From NCBI RefSeq assembly GCF_030440555.1, contig NZ_CP047118.1:1240001-1304000 (forward strand): DNA of 64,000 bases, given 5' to 3'. Below are positions 36,366-45,897 of this stretch, in pieces (positions within the stretch are counted from its first letter, which is position 1; each line of letters starts with the position of its first letter). The notes beneath the pieces were generated by a model. That model saw only the letters and a list, made by a program, of their open reading frames with translations, was not told where the DNA came from and did not search any database. Made by a program: the position numbers and the translations under genes. This DNA is from Corynebacterium caspium DSM 44850. Its GTDB lineage: Bacteria > Actinomycetota > Actinomycetes > Mycobacteriales > Mycobacteriaceae.

Positions 36366-37799
36366 CTAACGATGCAGAATCTGGGAAATTAGGAAGCCAA
36401 TAATTCCAAATCCACCAAGAATTGCTCCAATAATCCCCGTTAAGCCACCCCAACCAACTTTCTTAAGGAAACCTGAGTTACTTAAGTGATCTTCTGGCTT
36501 TTTAGTATCCATCGGCGGAGTTGGCTCCGGCTTTTTCTCCGGCGCTGGGGGTACTACCGGGGGTGTAATATTTTCCTCCATCTCAGGTTTTGTCTCAGGA
36601 GGCAAAGGAAGATAGCTGGTATCGGGTACCAAACTTGGAACTGCCATCTCCGGAGTTTTCTCAGATTTTACCTCCCCCGTTGGAGCAACTTCGGATTCCT
36701 GCTTAATAGTCGGCTCCACCGGAGCGGGTGCAGAATTAACTGAATTTTCGACCGAAGGGATGACACTAGAAGAAGAGGAAGAAGGCGGAGAAGGAACGGA
36801 AGGCACAGCGGGCGCCTGTGGTTCTGGTACCGGTTCTGGTACCGGTTCTGGTACCGCTTCAACCTGAGGAGGCTGATTCTCAGCGGTGCTCTCAGTGGTG
36901 CTCTCGGTTACCGAAGGAGCGGAAGGCTTTTGCTCTTCACTAGGAATTGCTGGGCGAACATAACCAGGGTATTCCGAACGGTAGAGGTCACGACAGCTGG
37001 AATAAGCATCGTTGTCTTTTTGGCCGGCCTGGGCGTCTAGCTTCGGGACGGTAGGGTAAGAAACCTCAGAGAAGCTATTGCCATGCTCTTTCATCTTGGA
37101 TTCAATCCAGCCACGATGCAGCCCGGCGTTTTGGAAGGTACCCGCAGTCTCGGAACCAGTGGAAAGAACTCCAATTACTTTTCCGTTTTGGAATAGCGGT
37201 CCCCCAGAATCGCCACCGCCGGGCTGTTTATTGCCGTCATAGCGAACTCTAAGTTGGTCTTTAATTTCAAAATAGCCGCCATCGTATTTTTCAATAATAT
37301 CGATGCCAGAGGTCTTAAGACGGCAATGTGTTCCTTCGCCCCAACCGTAGGTATTGGCAAGGCTAGGAAATACAGGTAAATAATCTGCAACCGGAGCGTA
37401 ATAAGGCAAATCCATTGCCTCTTTTACGTGAATCAATACCAAGTCGGTATTAGGGGCATTAAAGTGCTCATAGCCGTGATAAACAATAGGATCCGGACTC
37501 AGGAACTTTGGATTTTCGAAAGTCCGCGTAATTTCCACAGGACGTTTCTGGTAGTGCCTTGTTGTATATTTTTGCACGCAGTGATTCGCGCTAACAATCC
37601 AATGCGGGTGAATAGCTGTTCCAGTACAAGGAAAAGCGCTGCCAATTACCATGCGAACTACGGCATAGGCCTCGATCGGAATCTGGCTCTTATCCATGGG
37701 GAGATCATCGCCATTGATTACTGCTTGTGCCGGGGCAACTGTTAGAGCCATGGCAGTTACAGCAGCTGCCAGCGCTGCTGTGAATTTCCGAAGTTTCAC
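36366..37799 (-). CDS. Secreted trypsin-like serine protease with Pro/Glu-rich stalk and C-terminal anchor
   Basis: 477 residues. A Sec signal ends near AQA. A chymotrypsin-fold domain (about 28-260) has the triad in SANHC (His), NTDLVLIHV (Asp) and PGGGDSGGPLF (Ser), plus paired cysteines. A long Pro/Glu/Ser-rich stalk (about 285-435) includes a 12-bp repeat encoding PEPV units and a tract of six serines. A C-terminal hydrophobic segment (GLTGIIGAILGGFGIIGFLI) with a short basic end anchors it in the membrane; there is no LPXTG. The start is GTG with GAGGAA upstream. Host or surface-protein substrates are possible but not shown. Confidence 0.88.
   Translation of the reverse strand: MKLRKFTAALAAAVTAMALTVAPAQAVINGDDLPMDKSQIPIEAYAVVRMVIGSAFPCTGTAIHPHWIVSANHCVQKYTTRHYQKRPVEITRTFENPKFLSPDPIVYHGYEHFNAPNTDLVLIHVKEAMDLPYYAPVADYLPVFPSLANTYGWGEGTHCRLKTSGIDIIEKYDGGYFEIKDQLRVRYDGNKQPGGGDSGGPLFQNGKVIGVLSTGSETAGTFQNAGLHRGWIESKMKEHGNSFSEVSYPTVPKLDAQAGQKDNDAYSSCRDLYRSEYPGYVRPAIPSEEQKPSAPSVTESTTESTAENQPPQVEAVPEPVPEPVPEPQAPAVPSVPSPPSSSSSSVIPSVENSVNSAPAPVEPTIKQESEVAPTGEVKSEKTPEMAVPSLVPDTSYLPLPPETKPEMEENITPPVVPPAPEKKPEPTPPMDTKKPEDHLSNSGFLKKVGWGGLTGIIGAILGGFGIIGFLISQILHR
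36820..36855. repeat. Three 12-bp tandem repeats in the protease stalk
   Basis: GGTTCTGGTACC three times in a row; on the coding strand this gives a Pro-Val-Pro-Glu type repeat. Perfect copies suggest recent slippage and stalk-length variation between strains. Confidence 0.9.
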
Positions 37800-38019
37800 C
37801 TATTCCTCTTTCGAGTAAGCGACATTGGTATTGAAAGTAATTGTCTTTAGAGGATTTTAATGGACCAACATACTAACCAATAAATCAGCTAATAAAAGCC
37901 TATTTTCGCCGGCAGCAGGCTTAGTCAAGCTATATATCCATTAGATTTATCATATTTGTACTAGCAGCTACTGGCGCATCTATTGGCTTGTCAAAAACCA
38001 TATATTGTAGATTAGAAAT

Positions 38020-38054
38020 TTTTGCACAACTCACCCATAATTATGTGTGCAAAA
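38020..38054 (-). terminator. Inverted repeat downstream of the tRNA
   Basis: TTTTGCACA (38020-38028) is the exact inverse of TGTGCAAAA (38046-38054). On the minus strand it lies 35 bases after the tRNA 3' end and is followed by ATTTCT, so it may be a weak terminator. The rest of the gap 37800-38089 is AT-rich; a TAGTAT hexamer upstream of the protease could be its -10. No gene is visible. Confidence 0.4.
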
Positions 38055-38089
38055 TATATTGTGTCCCCGAAATTATCTAAATAAAATAG

Positions 38090-38163
38090 TGCTCCCAGTG
38101 GGACTCGAACCCACACTGAACAGATTTTAAGTCTGCCGCCTCTGCCGATTGGGCTATGGGAGC
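38090..38163 (-). tRNA. tRNA-Leu (anticodon UAA), short variable loop
   Basis: Acceptor GCTCCCA pairs with TGGGAGC over 7 bp; T-arm GTGGG-TTCGAGT-CCCAC; anticodon arm GCAGA-CTTAAAA-TCTGT, giving anticodon UAA. The D-loop (CAATCGGCAGA) looks leucine-like with a 3-bp stem. The variable loop is only five bases (TCAGT), unlike the long class II arm of most bacterial tRNA-Leu. CCA is not encoded. 74 nt including the discriminator. Confidence 0.9.
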
Positions 38164-38202
38164 CAATAACTCAAAGAATTCTAACCTAGTGTCGTCGGGA
38201 AC

Positions 38203-39171
38203 TCAATGTGAGTTCAATGTCGCAGCTAGATTGCTTGCAATCCCGTCAAGAATGTCTTTTTCAGAGATCATAATTTCCCGAACTCCCACAGACTCCAGCA
38301 GTTGCATTATCTCCTCTACGATCACCGCACCTGCATTTAACACATCTACACGTCCTGGATGAATCACCGGATTAGCGCCCCGCTCTGTTGCCGTGGAGGT
38401 ATAGAGGCGCTGCGCACAAGCACGCATCTGTGCCGTAGTAAATACCGAACCATGAATAGCTTGCGGATCATAGGCCACAAGTTCTTGAAGCACAGCCGAA
38501 AAAGTGGTGAAAGTTCCGGCACAACCCACCACGGTCCCGATTTCCTCAATAGCCACCTGATTTCGCACCTTGGCAAGCTCTGCACCGATGACCTTGCGCG
38601 CATTAGCGATTTCTAGCGCAGTTGCAGGATCCGATAATAGGCAGCGCTCGCGAATACGAACACAACCCATTTGGGTGCTTATTTCTGAGTCCACATTTCC
38701 AGCGGTGTCCCCTACTACGAATTCGGTGGAACCACCGCCTAAATCAATCACACATACTTGATTGGCCGCATTAGCTGGTAAATCCGAGATTGCGCCGGCA
38801 AAAGATAGTGCCGCTTCTTCATCGCCACTGATAACCTCGGCGCTTGCTCCAGGAACTACTTGTCCCAAAAGCTGCGCAGTCATCGCAAAGAATTCTTCCT
38901 TATTTGCCGCATCGCGAGTCGCCGAGGTAGCCACCATGCGTACCGCATCCACGCCACTTTCCTGCATCAGGATTATAAAATCGGCTAAAGCCAAGCGGGT
39001 GCGCTCTAAAGCTTCTGGAGCAAATTCTCCGGTGGCATCTACGCCCTGACCCAGGCGCACTATTTTCATATGCCGCTGGAGGTCCTTAAGGGTGCCATCG
39101 GGAAGCACTTCAGAAATTAGCAACCGAATAGAATTTGTGCCGCAATCAACAGCCGCAACGCGCTTACCCAT
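38203..39171 (-). CDS. ppx: Ppx/GppA family exopolyphosphatase
   Basis: Actin/hsp70-like-fold phosphatase hydrolysing terminal phosphates of polyphosphate or converting pppGpp. The N-terminal AAVDCGTNSIRLLI and VIDLGGGSTEFVVGD (about residue 140) are the two phosphate-binding loops; ATSATRDAANKEEF is also typical. 322 residues, the short actinobacterial form without the C-terminal HD domain. GGAAGGA precedes the ATG. Follows DUF501 by 26 bases; ftsB-DUF501-ppx form one unit. Confidence 0.93.
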   Translation of the reverse strand: MGKRVAAVDCGTNSIRLLISEVLPDGTLKDLQRHMKIVRLGQGVDATGEFAPEALERTRLALADFIILMQESGVDAVRMVATSATRDAANKEEFFAMTAQLLGQVVPGASAEVISGDEEAALSFAGAISDLPANAANQVCVIDLGGGSTEFVVGDTAGNVDSEISTQMGCVRIRERCLLSDPATALEIANARKVIGAELAKVRNQVAIEEIGTVVGCAGTFTTFSAVLQELVAYDPQAIHGSVFTTAQMRACAQRLYTSTATERGANPVIHPGRVDVLNAGAVIVEEIMQLLESVGVREIMISEKDILDGIASNLAATLNSH

Positions 39172-39197
39172 TAGGGTCCTTCCAGAGTTTTTGAAAT

Positions 39198-39752
39198 TTA
39201 GGAATTAGAGAAATCAAATTGCGCAATATCTATGCCCAATTCGGCCGTGGTAGGCCAATTTGCAGGAATGGCCGTCCCGCGCAATTTGCCATGATCCGCT
39301 GCCAAAGCCACTGCTTCAGTCCCTAACTGAAAGTGCTCCGGGCCTTTTGCCAGCGCATATGCAATCAAAACATGCAAGCATTTCACCCGATCTGGCATGC
39401 CCCCACCTGAGAAATCCGTACCCAGGTCCTCTATAGCATTGCGCTCGGCTAAAAATTCCTCATGCGCGCGCTGATAATCAGCAGCTAGTTCAACATCAGT
39501 TGCTAAACGCGATTCCATCCACTTCATAATATGAGCCACCTCTAAACGAGAGGCTTCGGCTGTTAACCGTGGCTCCGTTAAATAGAAAAGCGTGGGAAAT
39601 GGAGTGCCATCTGCCAAGCGCGGAGTGGTCTTAACCACAGCTGGCTGCCCATCTGGGGTGTGATAAGAAACCTCCAATACCCCACGTGGGCGCCGGCCTA
39701 ACTGGCTAGTAATTATCTCAAGGTCTGCGGGATCAACAGTCATGGCCGGCAT
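39198..39752 (-). CDS. DUF501 family protein
   Basis: Soluble protein of unknown function, 184 residues, corresponding to mycobacterial Rv1025. Conserved segments are GRRPRGVLEVSYHTPDG, PFPTLFYLTEPRL and GGGMPDRVKCLHVL, the last with conserved Cys and His. Its ATG overlaps the ftsB stop (TAATG), so translation is coupled. Confidence 0.9.
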   Translation of the reverse strand: MPAMTVDPADLEIITSQLGRRPRGVLEVSYHTPDGQPAVVKTTPRLADGTPFPTLFYLTEPRLTAEASRLEVAHIMKWMESRLATDVELAADYQRAHEEFLAERNAIEDLGTDFSGGGMPDRVKCLHVLIAYALAKGPEHFQLGTEAVALAADHGKLRGTAIPANWPTTAELGIDIAQFDFSNS

Positions 39753-40285
39753 TATTCCACGTTAGGAGCTGGCTCAATAGGTAGCCTCCCCTCTGGGAGA
39801 GGTTCTAGCTGCTCAGGGGTGCTCACCGCATCCCAAACTAGCTGATACCAAGGCTGCTCCCCGGCGGTATTTTGGGGGGTGTTTTCCACTGGCGCATGTT
39901 CCATTGATGGATCAATAATCCGAAAAGCTGTTTCTCCGGCCTCGATTACCCCCAGGCGTTGGCGGGCTTCTTGACGCAAAAAGTCCTCATTATTTTCATA
40001 ACGTTCAATCTCAGCTAACAGGCGTTCTTTTTGCGCACTTTTTTCTGCTAAGGCTTTAGTAACACGACGCATTTCTGCCCCGCCTTGGTAATAATTGCGC
40101 AGCGGCGTAGCTAGAGTTGCCAAAATCAACAGGGTCACGCTCACCAAAACCAAGATCTCGCGGGTCCCCATGGGGGTACGTTGCCGAGGGGTGGACTTGG
40201 TCTTTTTTTGATTCTTAAGGCTATCTCGGTCAGCGACCGGTACGGAGGCCTTATTTAACTTAGCTGCCAGCTGTTTTTCCGCCAT
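39752..40285 (-). CDS. ftsB: Septum formation initiator, FtsB/DivIC family
   Basis: Bitopic division protein that links FtsL and FtsQ at the septum, 177 residues. A basic cytoplasmic N-terminus of about 45 residues precedes one membrane helix (ILVLVSVTLLILATLATPL) and an extracytoplasmic coiled coil (about 75-105, KALAEKSAQKERLLAEIERY) leading to the family end LRQEARQRLGVIEAGETAF. Rv1024 equivalent. In mycobacteria it follows eno directly; here a metal transporter separates them. Confidence 0.9.
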   Translation of the reverse strand: MAEKQLAAKLNKASVPVADRDSLKNQKKTKSTPRQRTPMGTREILVLVSVTLLILATLATPLRNYYQGGAEMRRVTKALAEKSAQKERLLAEIERYENNEDFLRQEARQRLGVIEAGETAFRIIDPSMEHAPVENTPQNTAGEQPWYQLVWDAVSTPEQLEPLPEGRLPIEPAPNVE

Positions 40286-40421
40286 AACCTCAACAGCTTA
40301 GCGCAGCAGTTAGAGCCGCTGGGTCAGACCATGAACGGGGGTGTCAAAACTAAGAACTTAAGCTCTGTTAAGTTTACTGTGTTGTAGTAATGTCGACTGT
40401 GCTAATAAGCTCAGCGTTACC

Positions 40422-40438
40422 TAAAATCATTTTCATTA
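40422..40438 (+). promoter_or_regulatory. Zur/FurB-like palindrome upstream of the metal ABC transporter
   Basis: AAAAT-C-ATTTT at 40423-40433 is a perfect palindrome; the 15-mer 40421-40435 matches TGAAAATCATTTTCA, the core I recall for actinobacterial Zur/FurB sites, at 13 positions. It lies about 17 bases before the start. An upstream TGCTAATAA (about 40399-40407) is a likely extended -10. Metal-dependent repression is predicted. Confidence 0.5.
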
Positions 40439-40454
40439 TCTTAATGGAGGCATA

Positions 40455-41384
40455 GTGAAAACTACGCGCGCTATTGCCGCGGCTTTTGTCGTGGCTTCCC
40501 TGTCCTTAACCGCCTGTGGTAATTCCACAGAAACCAAGCCCCAGGGTATGGAAAGCAGCACCCAGGCAGCGGATAAGCCGCTAGTGTTGGCAACCTTCAC
40601 CATTTTGTCTGATATGGCCCAGGTCATCGGCGGCGATAAAATTAAAGTCGCCTCTCTGACCGAGCCAGGTGCAGAAATCCACGGCTACGACCCCACCCCC
40701 AGCAATATTCGCGATGCTGAAAAAGCCGACCTAATTCTGGAAAATGGCCTCAACCTAGAACACTGGGTAGATAAGCTCACTCAGGGTTCCAAGGCAAAAC
40801 GTGCCATCGTAACCGAGGGTATTACCCCCATGTTGATTGAAAACAGCACTGCTGCCAATCCACATGCTTGGATGTCCCCCACTTTGGCCAAGGTATATGT
40901 AGATAATATCGTCAAGGCCCTGTCTGAGGTTTCCCCGGAAAACGCTGACTACTTCAAAGCCAATGCCGAAGATTATAAGAAGCAAATCGACAAGGTAAAG
41001 GAGGATATGCTCGAGGGCCTGGGAACACTGCCCGAAAACGAGCGCGCCTTGGTTACTTGTGAAGGTGCTTTCTCCTACCTTGCTGCCGACGCCGGGCTTT
41101 CCGAAGGCTATATCTGGCCGGTAAACGGCGATGAGGAAATCACCCCACGCGATATCCAACGCACCGCCGAATTCGTTAAAAAGAATAAGGTACCTGCAGT
41201 ATTCTGCGAATCCACCGTTGATCCTGGCCCCAAGGAACAGCTCATGCGGGAAACCGGTGCTCGCGATGGTGGCACCCTCTATGTTGACTCCCTAAGTGAA
41301 GCCAGCGGCGATGTTCCCACTTACCTCGACCTAATCACCTTCGATACCAAAACCATCGTTGAAGGTCTGCGAGGCCAAAAATAA
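40455..41384 (+). CDS. Metal ABC transporter binding lipoprotein (cluster A-I, manganese type)
   Basis: Metal-binding lipoprotein of the ZnuA/PsaA family, 309 residues; lipobox LTAC (Cys21). The ligand positions read as His in GAEIHGYDPTP, His in NPHAWMSP, Glu in CEGAFSYLA and Asp near YVDSLSE. His-His-Glu-Asp is the manganese/iron (PsaA, SitA, MntC) set; zinc-specific ZnuA has a third His and a His-rich loop, both absent here. The start is GTG after GGAGG. It heads an operon with an ATPase and a permease that abut closely. Confidence 0.9.
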   Translation: MKTTRAIAAAFVVASLSLTACGNSTETKPQGMESSTQAADKPLVLATFTILSDMAQVIGGDKIKVASLTEPGAEIHGYDPTPSNIRDAEKADLILENGLNLEHWVDKLTQGSKAKRAIVTEGITPMLIENSTAANPHAWMSPTLAKVYVDNIVKALSEVSPENADYFKANAEDYKKQIDKVKEDMLEGLGTLPENERALVTCEGAFSYLAADAGLSEGYIWPVNGDEEITPRDIQRTAEFVKKNKVPAVFCESTVDPGPKEQLMRETGARDGGTLYVDSLSEASGDVPTYLDLITFDTKTIVEGLRGQK

Positions 41385-42095
41385 GTGACTATTGCGGTTG
41401 ATATAAAAGATGTTTCCGTGCACTACGGAGATGTCTGCGGACTAGCGAAATCCTCTTTGCAGCTGCATTTTGGCACTATAAACGGAATTATTGGGCAAAA
41501 CGGTTCAGGTAAATCCACGCTTTTTAAAGCAATTACCGGCTCCGCAGAGCTCACTACCGGCACCATTACAGTGGCTGATTCCCATGCCATTGCCTATGTC
41601 CCGCAATCGGAAACTGTGGACTGGAATTTTCCGCTCAGCGTGCAAGAAATTGTCATGATGGGCCGCTATGGCCATATGAATTTTTTGCGTCGCCCCAGCA
41701 AGGAAGATAAAGAAGCAGTATCCATCGCTTTGGACCGAACCAAAATGTCTGAATTTAGGCATCGTCAGATCGGTCAACTCTCTGGAGGACAGAAAAAACG
41801 AGCTTTCGTGGCTCGCGGTCTATCCCAAGATGCGCGCATTATTTTGCTAGATGAGCCATTTGCTGGTGTGGATACCACTACAGAGCAAATGCTTATCGAA
41901 CTGCTAAAGGAACTAGCTGCCGACGGTTGCTGCATTGTAATTGTTACCCACGACGTAGCTGGCGTGGAAAATCTTTGCGATACCGTCACCGTTCTCAACC
42001 GCTCAATCATTGCTCACGGCACGCCCAAAGAGGCTTTGACTCGAGAGATTCTCATCAAAGCCTTCGGGCGCAATATCGCTGATAAGGAGGCCTAA
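41385..42095 (+). CDS. Metal ABC transporter ATPase
   Basis: ATP-binding subunit, 236 residues. Walker A GQNGSGKST, signature LSGGQKKRAFVARGL, Walker B IILLDEPFAGVD and H-loop VIVTHDVAG are present. The segment ETVDWNFPLSVQEIVMMGRY is characteristic of manganese/iron transporters (SitB/MntB/PsaB type). The GTG start directly follows the stop of the binding-protein gene, with no gap. Confidence 0.92.
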   Translation: MTIAVDIKDVSVHYGDVCGLAKSSLQLHFGTINGIIGQNGSGKSTLFKAITGSAELTTGTITVADSHAIAYVPQSETVDWNFPLSVQEIVMMGRYGHMNFLRRPSKEDKEAVSIALDRTKMSEFRHRQIGQLSGGQKKRAFVARGLSQDARIILLDEPFAGVDTTTEQMLIELLKELAADGCCIVIVTHDVAGVENLCDTVTVLNRSIIAHGTPKEALTREILIKAFGRNIADKEA

Positions 42096-42100
42096 GGGCA

Positions 42101-42979
42101 GTGTCTGTGATCTTTGAACCCTTAACCTATAGCTTTGTAACCCGCGCCCTTGGCGTGGCCTCAATTACGGCCATTGTGGCAGGTATTTTATCTTGCTGGC
42201 TGATCCTTATTGGCTGGTCTTTGCTAGGCGATGCCGTATCACATGCAGTACTTCCGGGAGTTGTAATTTCCTACATCATCGGAATTCCCTTTGCAATAGG
42301 GGCCCTGGTTGCCGCTCTGCTGGCAGTGTGGTTGGTAAATACCGTGCGCGATAAAAGTACTTTGCGCCCAGATACCTCAATTGGGGTGATCTTTACCGCC
42401 CTCTTTGCTTTGGGTCTAGTACTTATTTCAGTTACTCCCTCGGGCACAAACCTGCACGAGATTTTATTTGGCAACCTGCTAGGAATCACTCAAAAGAGCC
42501 TCTACCAGGTAATTCTCTTTGGCGGTATTGCTTTTGCACTCATGATGTTGCGACGCCGCGATATTACCCTCTGGGCTTTTGATTTTGATCACGCTCGCAC
42601 TATCGGGCTCAATATCGTAGTTATTCGCTGGACAATGCTGCTTTGCCTAGCGTTGACCGTAGTTGCAGCGATGCAGGCAGTTGGAGTGATTTTGGTAGTA
42701 GCCATGCTGGTCACCCCCGGTGCTACTGCTTACCTGCTCACCCAACGTTTCCGCCATATGATGTGGATCTCTCCACTAGTTGCCTGGCTCAGCTGCCTGT
42801 GCGGTATTTGGTCGAGCTACTTTATGGATGTTTCCACTGGCGGCATGATCGTCTTAACTCAGGCGTTCATCTTTGCTCTAGCGTGGCTATTTGCCCCTCG
42901 AGAAGGCATTATTACCACCAAGATTCGCCGCCGCTCTCTAGCTGAGAAAGTACTCCAAGAAGCTAAAGCGAGTGCTTAA
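42101..42979 (+). CDS. Metal ABC transporter permease (ABC-3 family)
   Basis: Membrane channel of the same importer, 292 residues with about eight helices. The family motifs LLGDAVSHAVLPGVVISY and AMQAVGVILVVAMLVTPGATA are intact. GTG start (or the GTG two codons later) after AAGGAGG. A strong terminator shared with eno follows. Confidence 0.92.
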   Translation: MSVIFEPLTYSFVTRALGVASITAIVAGILSCWLILIGWSLLGDAVSHAVLPGVVISYIIGIPFAIGALVAALLAVWLVNTVRDKSTLRPDTSIGVIFTALFALGLVLISVTPSGTNLHEILFGNLLGITQKSLYQVILFGGIAFALMMLRRRDITLWAFDFDHARTIGLNIVVIRWTMLLCLALTVVAAMQAVGVILVVAMLVTPGATAYLLTQRFRHMMWISPLVAWLSCLCGIWSSYFMDVSTGGMIVLTQAFIFALAWLFAPREGIITTKIRRRSLAEKVLQEAKASA

Positions 42980-42994
42980 ATAAAAACTGCTTCA

Positions 42995-43036
42995 TAAAAA
43001 AGGCCGCTACCAGAGTTTTTACTGGTAGCGGCCTTA
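42995..43036. terminator. Terminator of eno, shared with the metal transporter operon
   Basis: AAGGCCGCTACCAG (43000-43013) pairs with CTGGTAGCGGCCTT (43022-43035), 14 bp with an 8-base loop. On the minus strand (eno) it ends in TTTTTTA; on the plus strand only TTATT follows, so it mainly serves eno. Confidence 0.92.
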
Positions 43037-43047
43037 TTGTGTTGATT

Positions 43048-44361
<1,314 letters not shown>

Positions 44362-44422
44362 CTATTCTTCCAGAAAAAACAGAACCGGGCACGTTTCGGA
44401 ACCATTCGGAAGCACTCAAAAT

Positions 44423-45202
44423 CTAGTTACCCTGCCCTAATCCATAAGAATTGGCAGCATCTCGCACCTTAATGAGGTAATCGCGGGAATGATTATAGGA
44501 ATAAATTGCCGCCGTCCACCCCTCTGCAGTGCCCAAATCTCTACCCCCTGCACATAATAAGGCGGCGGCCCCCAGGGCAGCATCGTCAATTTGATGCGGA
44601 TTAGCAATGCCATCGCCATCGGCATCGCGACCAAAAATCGCCCAAGAACCCGGAATGAACTGCATTGGTCCCACCGCGCGATCAAAGATGGTGTCCCCAT
44701 CTAAAACCCCACCATCAGTATCAGGAATCTCGGCGAATCCGGGGGTCCCATCTAAGGCTGGGCCAATAATTTGTGGCTTGGTGGTGCCATCGGCAAGCAA
44801 TTCAGATCTATCAAACCAATTGCCACTATAAGAGCCATGCCGAGTTTCCACCCACCCGATGCCGGCAAGGGTCGTCCATTCCAAATGGCAATTAGGCCAC
44901 GCATCTTTAGCAATCAAAGTGGCATTACCATAAGCGCGCAAAGCTTGTCCGGGAATCCCCGTTTTTTCTACTAATTCATCGGACCAAAACTTCAATTTAT
45001 CCGCAGTGCGACCAGCTGTATGCACATTAATATCTGGAACGGTTACCCCTGGCAAAGGCGGCACATTATCAGGCACTGGATATCTTAAAGTTTGCATCGT
45101 AGCTGGGTTCAAAGCCGATATAGCCCATCCAACCAGGGCAATTATGGAGATGATCGCCAAAATCACCGACCCACAGCCAAGTTGGAATGCTTTTTTACCC
45201 AT
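44423..45202 (-). CDS. Membrane-anchored lytic transglycosylase
   Basis: Peptidoglycan-cleaving enzyme of the MltB/SLT_2 type, 259 residues, the positional equivalent of mycobacterial LpqU. An N-terminal membrane helix (GSVILAIISIIALVGWAISA) has no lipobox; the catalytic domain includes GIGWVETRHG (catalytic Glu), AVGPMQFIPGSWAIFGRD, a Ca-loop-like DADGDGIANPHQIDDA and YNHSRDYLIKV. I chose the ATG at 45202 preceded by AGGA; an upstream TTG is possible. Confidence 0.9.
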   Translation of the reverse strand: MGKKAFQLGCGSVILAIISIIALVGWAISALNPATMQTLRYPVPDNVPPLPGVTVPDINVHTAGRTADKLKFWSDELVEKTGIPGQALRAYGNATLIAKDAWPNCHLEWTTLAGIGWVETRHGSYSGNWFDRSELLADGTTKPQIIGPALDGTPGFAEIPDTDGGVLDGDTIFDRAVGPMQFIPGSWAIFGRDADGDGIANPHQIDDAALGAAALLCAGGRDLGTAEGWTAAIYSYNHSRDYLIKVRDAANSYGLGQGN

Positions 45203-45379
45203 GGGAAGGCATCCTACCAACTTAAAATAAATAGGCTTTCGGAAATATTATGTACAGTGATATTCCTACACAACCACGACGCCACAATGTAACGTATAAA
45301 GATCAAAGAAACGATAACGAAAATGCTTAAGATTTAAATTAACTAAATCTGCTTCTTATTTATCTGAAGGAGTTTCTTG

Positions 45380-45868
45380 ATGTCTTTTATTCGTCGTATT
45401 GGCGCTGCAGTGCTCACAGCCGCACTGGCTACCACCATGCTAAGTGGAACCGCTTCTGCTGCGGAATGGAAAGATAAAAACGGTAACTACATAGGGCTAA
45501 TCGCTTGGGATAAAGGGGACACCAGCGATCCCGAGCTAAGCAATAAGCTCGAATGGATCACCTGCACCATTGTGGACTGGTCGATTCGGGCCGATTCTGA
45601 AATTGCCGGCAAGCGCCTAACCCGCCAGGAATTTGCAAAGCACCTCAGCGAGAAAAATCGTTTACAGAACTACACCGCAAGCAAATTGCCTTGGCAGTTT
45701 TTAAATATCGCCGGCGCTGAAGCCTATGCCAAGCGCGCGCAACAGTGCAACCTGGTTGACCCCAACCCGAAGCTTCCCGCAGGTAGCTCAAATGGTTCTT
45801 CCAGTAACCCATATACTGCAGAAATTTCCTCCACTATTTCCTCCCAGCTAAGCAGCGCTAAGAAATAA
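45380..45868 (+). CDS. Small secreted protein, unknown family
   Basis: 162 residues with a clear Sec signal (cleavage after TASA). The mature part has two or three cysteines, a helical centre (RLTRQEFAKHLSEKNRLQNY) and a Ser/Asn-rich tail. GAAGGAG lies seven bases before the ATG. Its upstream region contains two TAACG elements (about 45290 and 45317), possibly sites for a cell-wall regulator; I cannot name it. It lies between the transglycosylase and mazG and ends at a terminator shared with mazG. Confidence 0.75.
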   Translation: MSFIRRIGAAVLTAALATTMLSGTASAAEWKDKNGNYIGLIAWDKGDTSDPELSNKLEWITCTIVDWSIRADSEIAGKRLTRQEFAKHLSEKNRLQNYTASKLPWQFLNIAGAEAYAKRAQQCNLVDPNPKLPAGSSNGSSSNPYTAEISSTISSQLSSAKK

Positions 45869-45897
45869 TTCCGCCAGCTTTTTGCTCACCTACTAAC

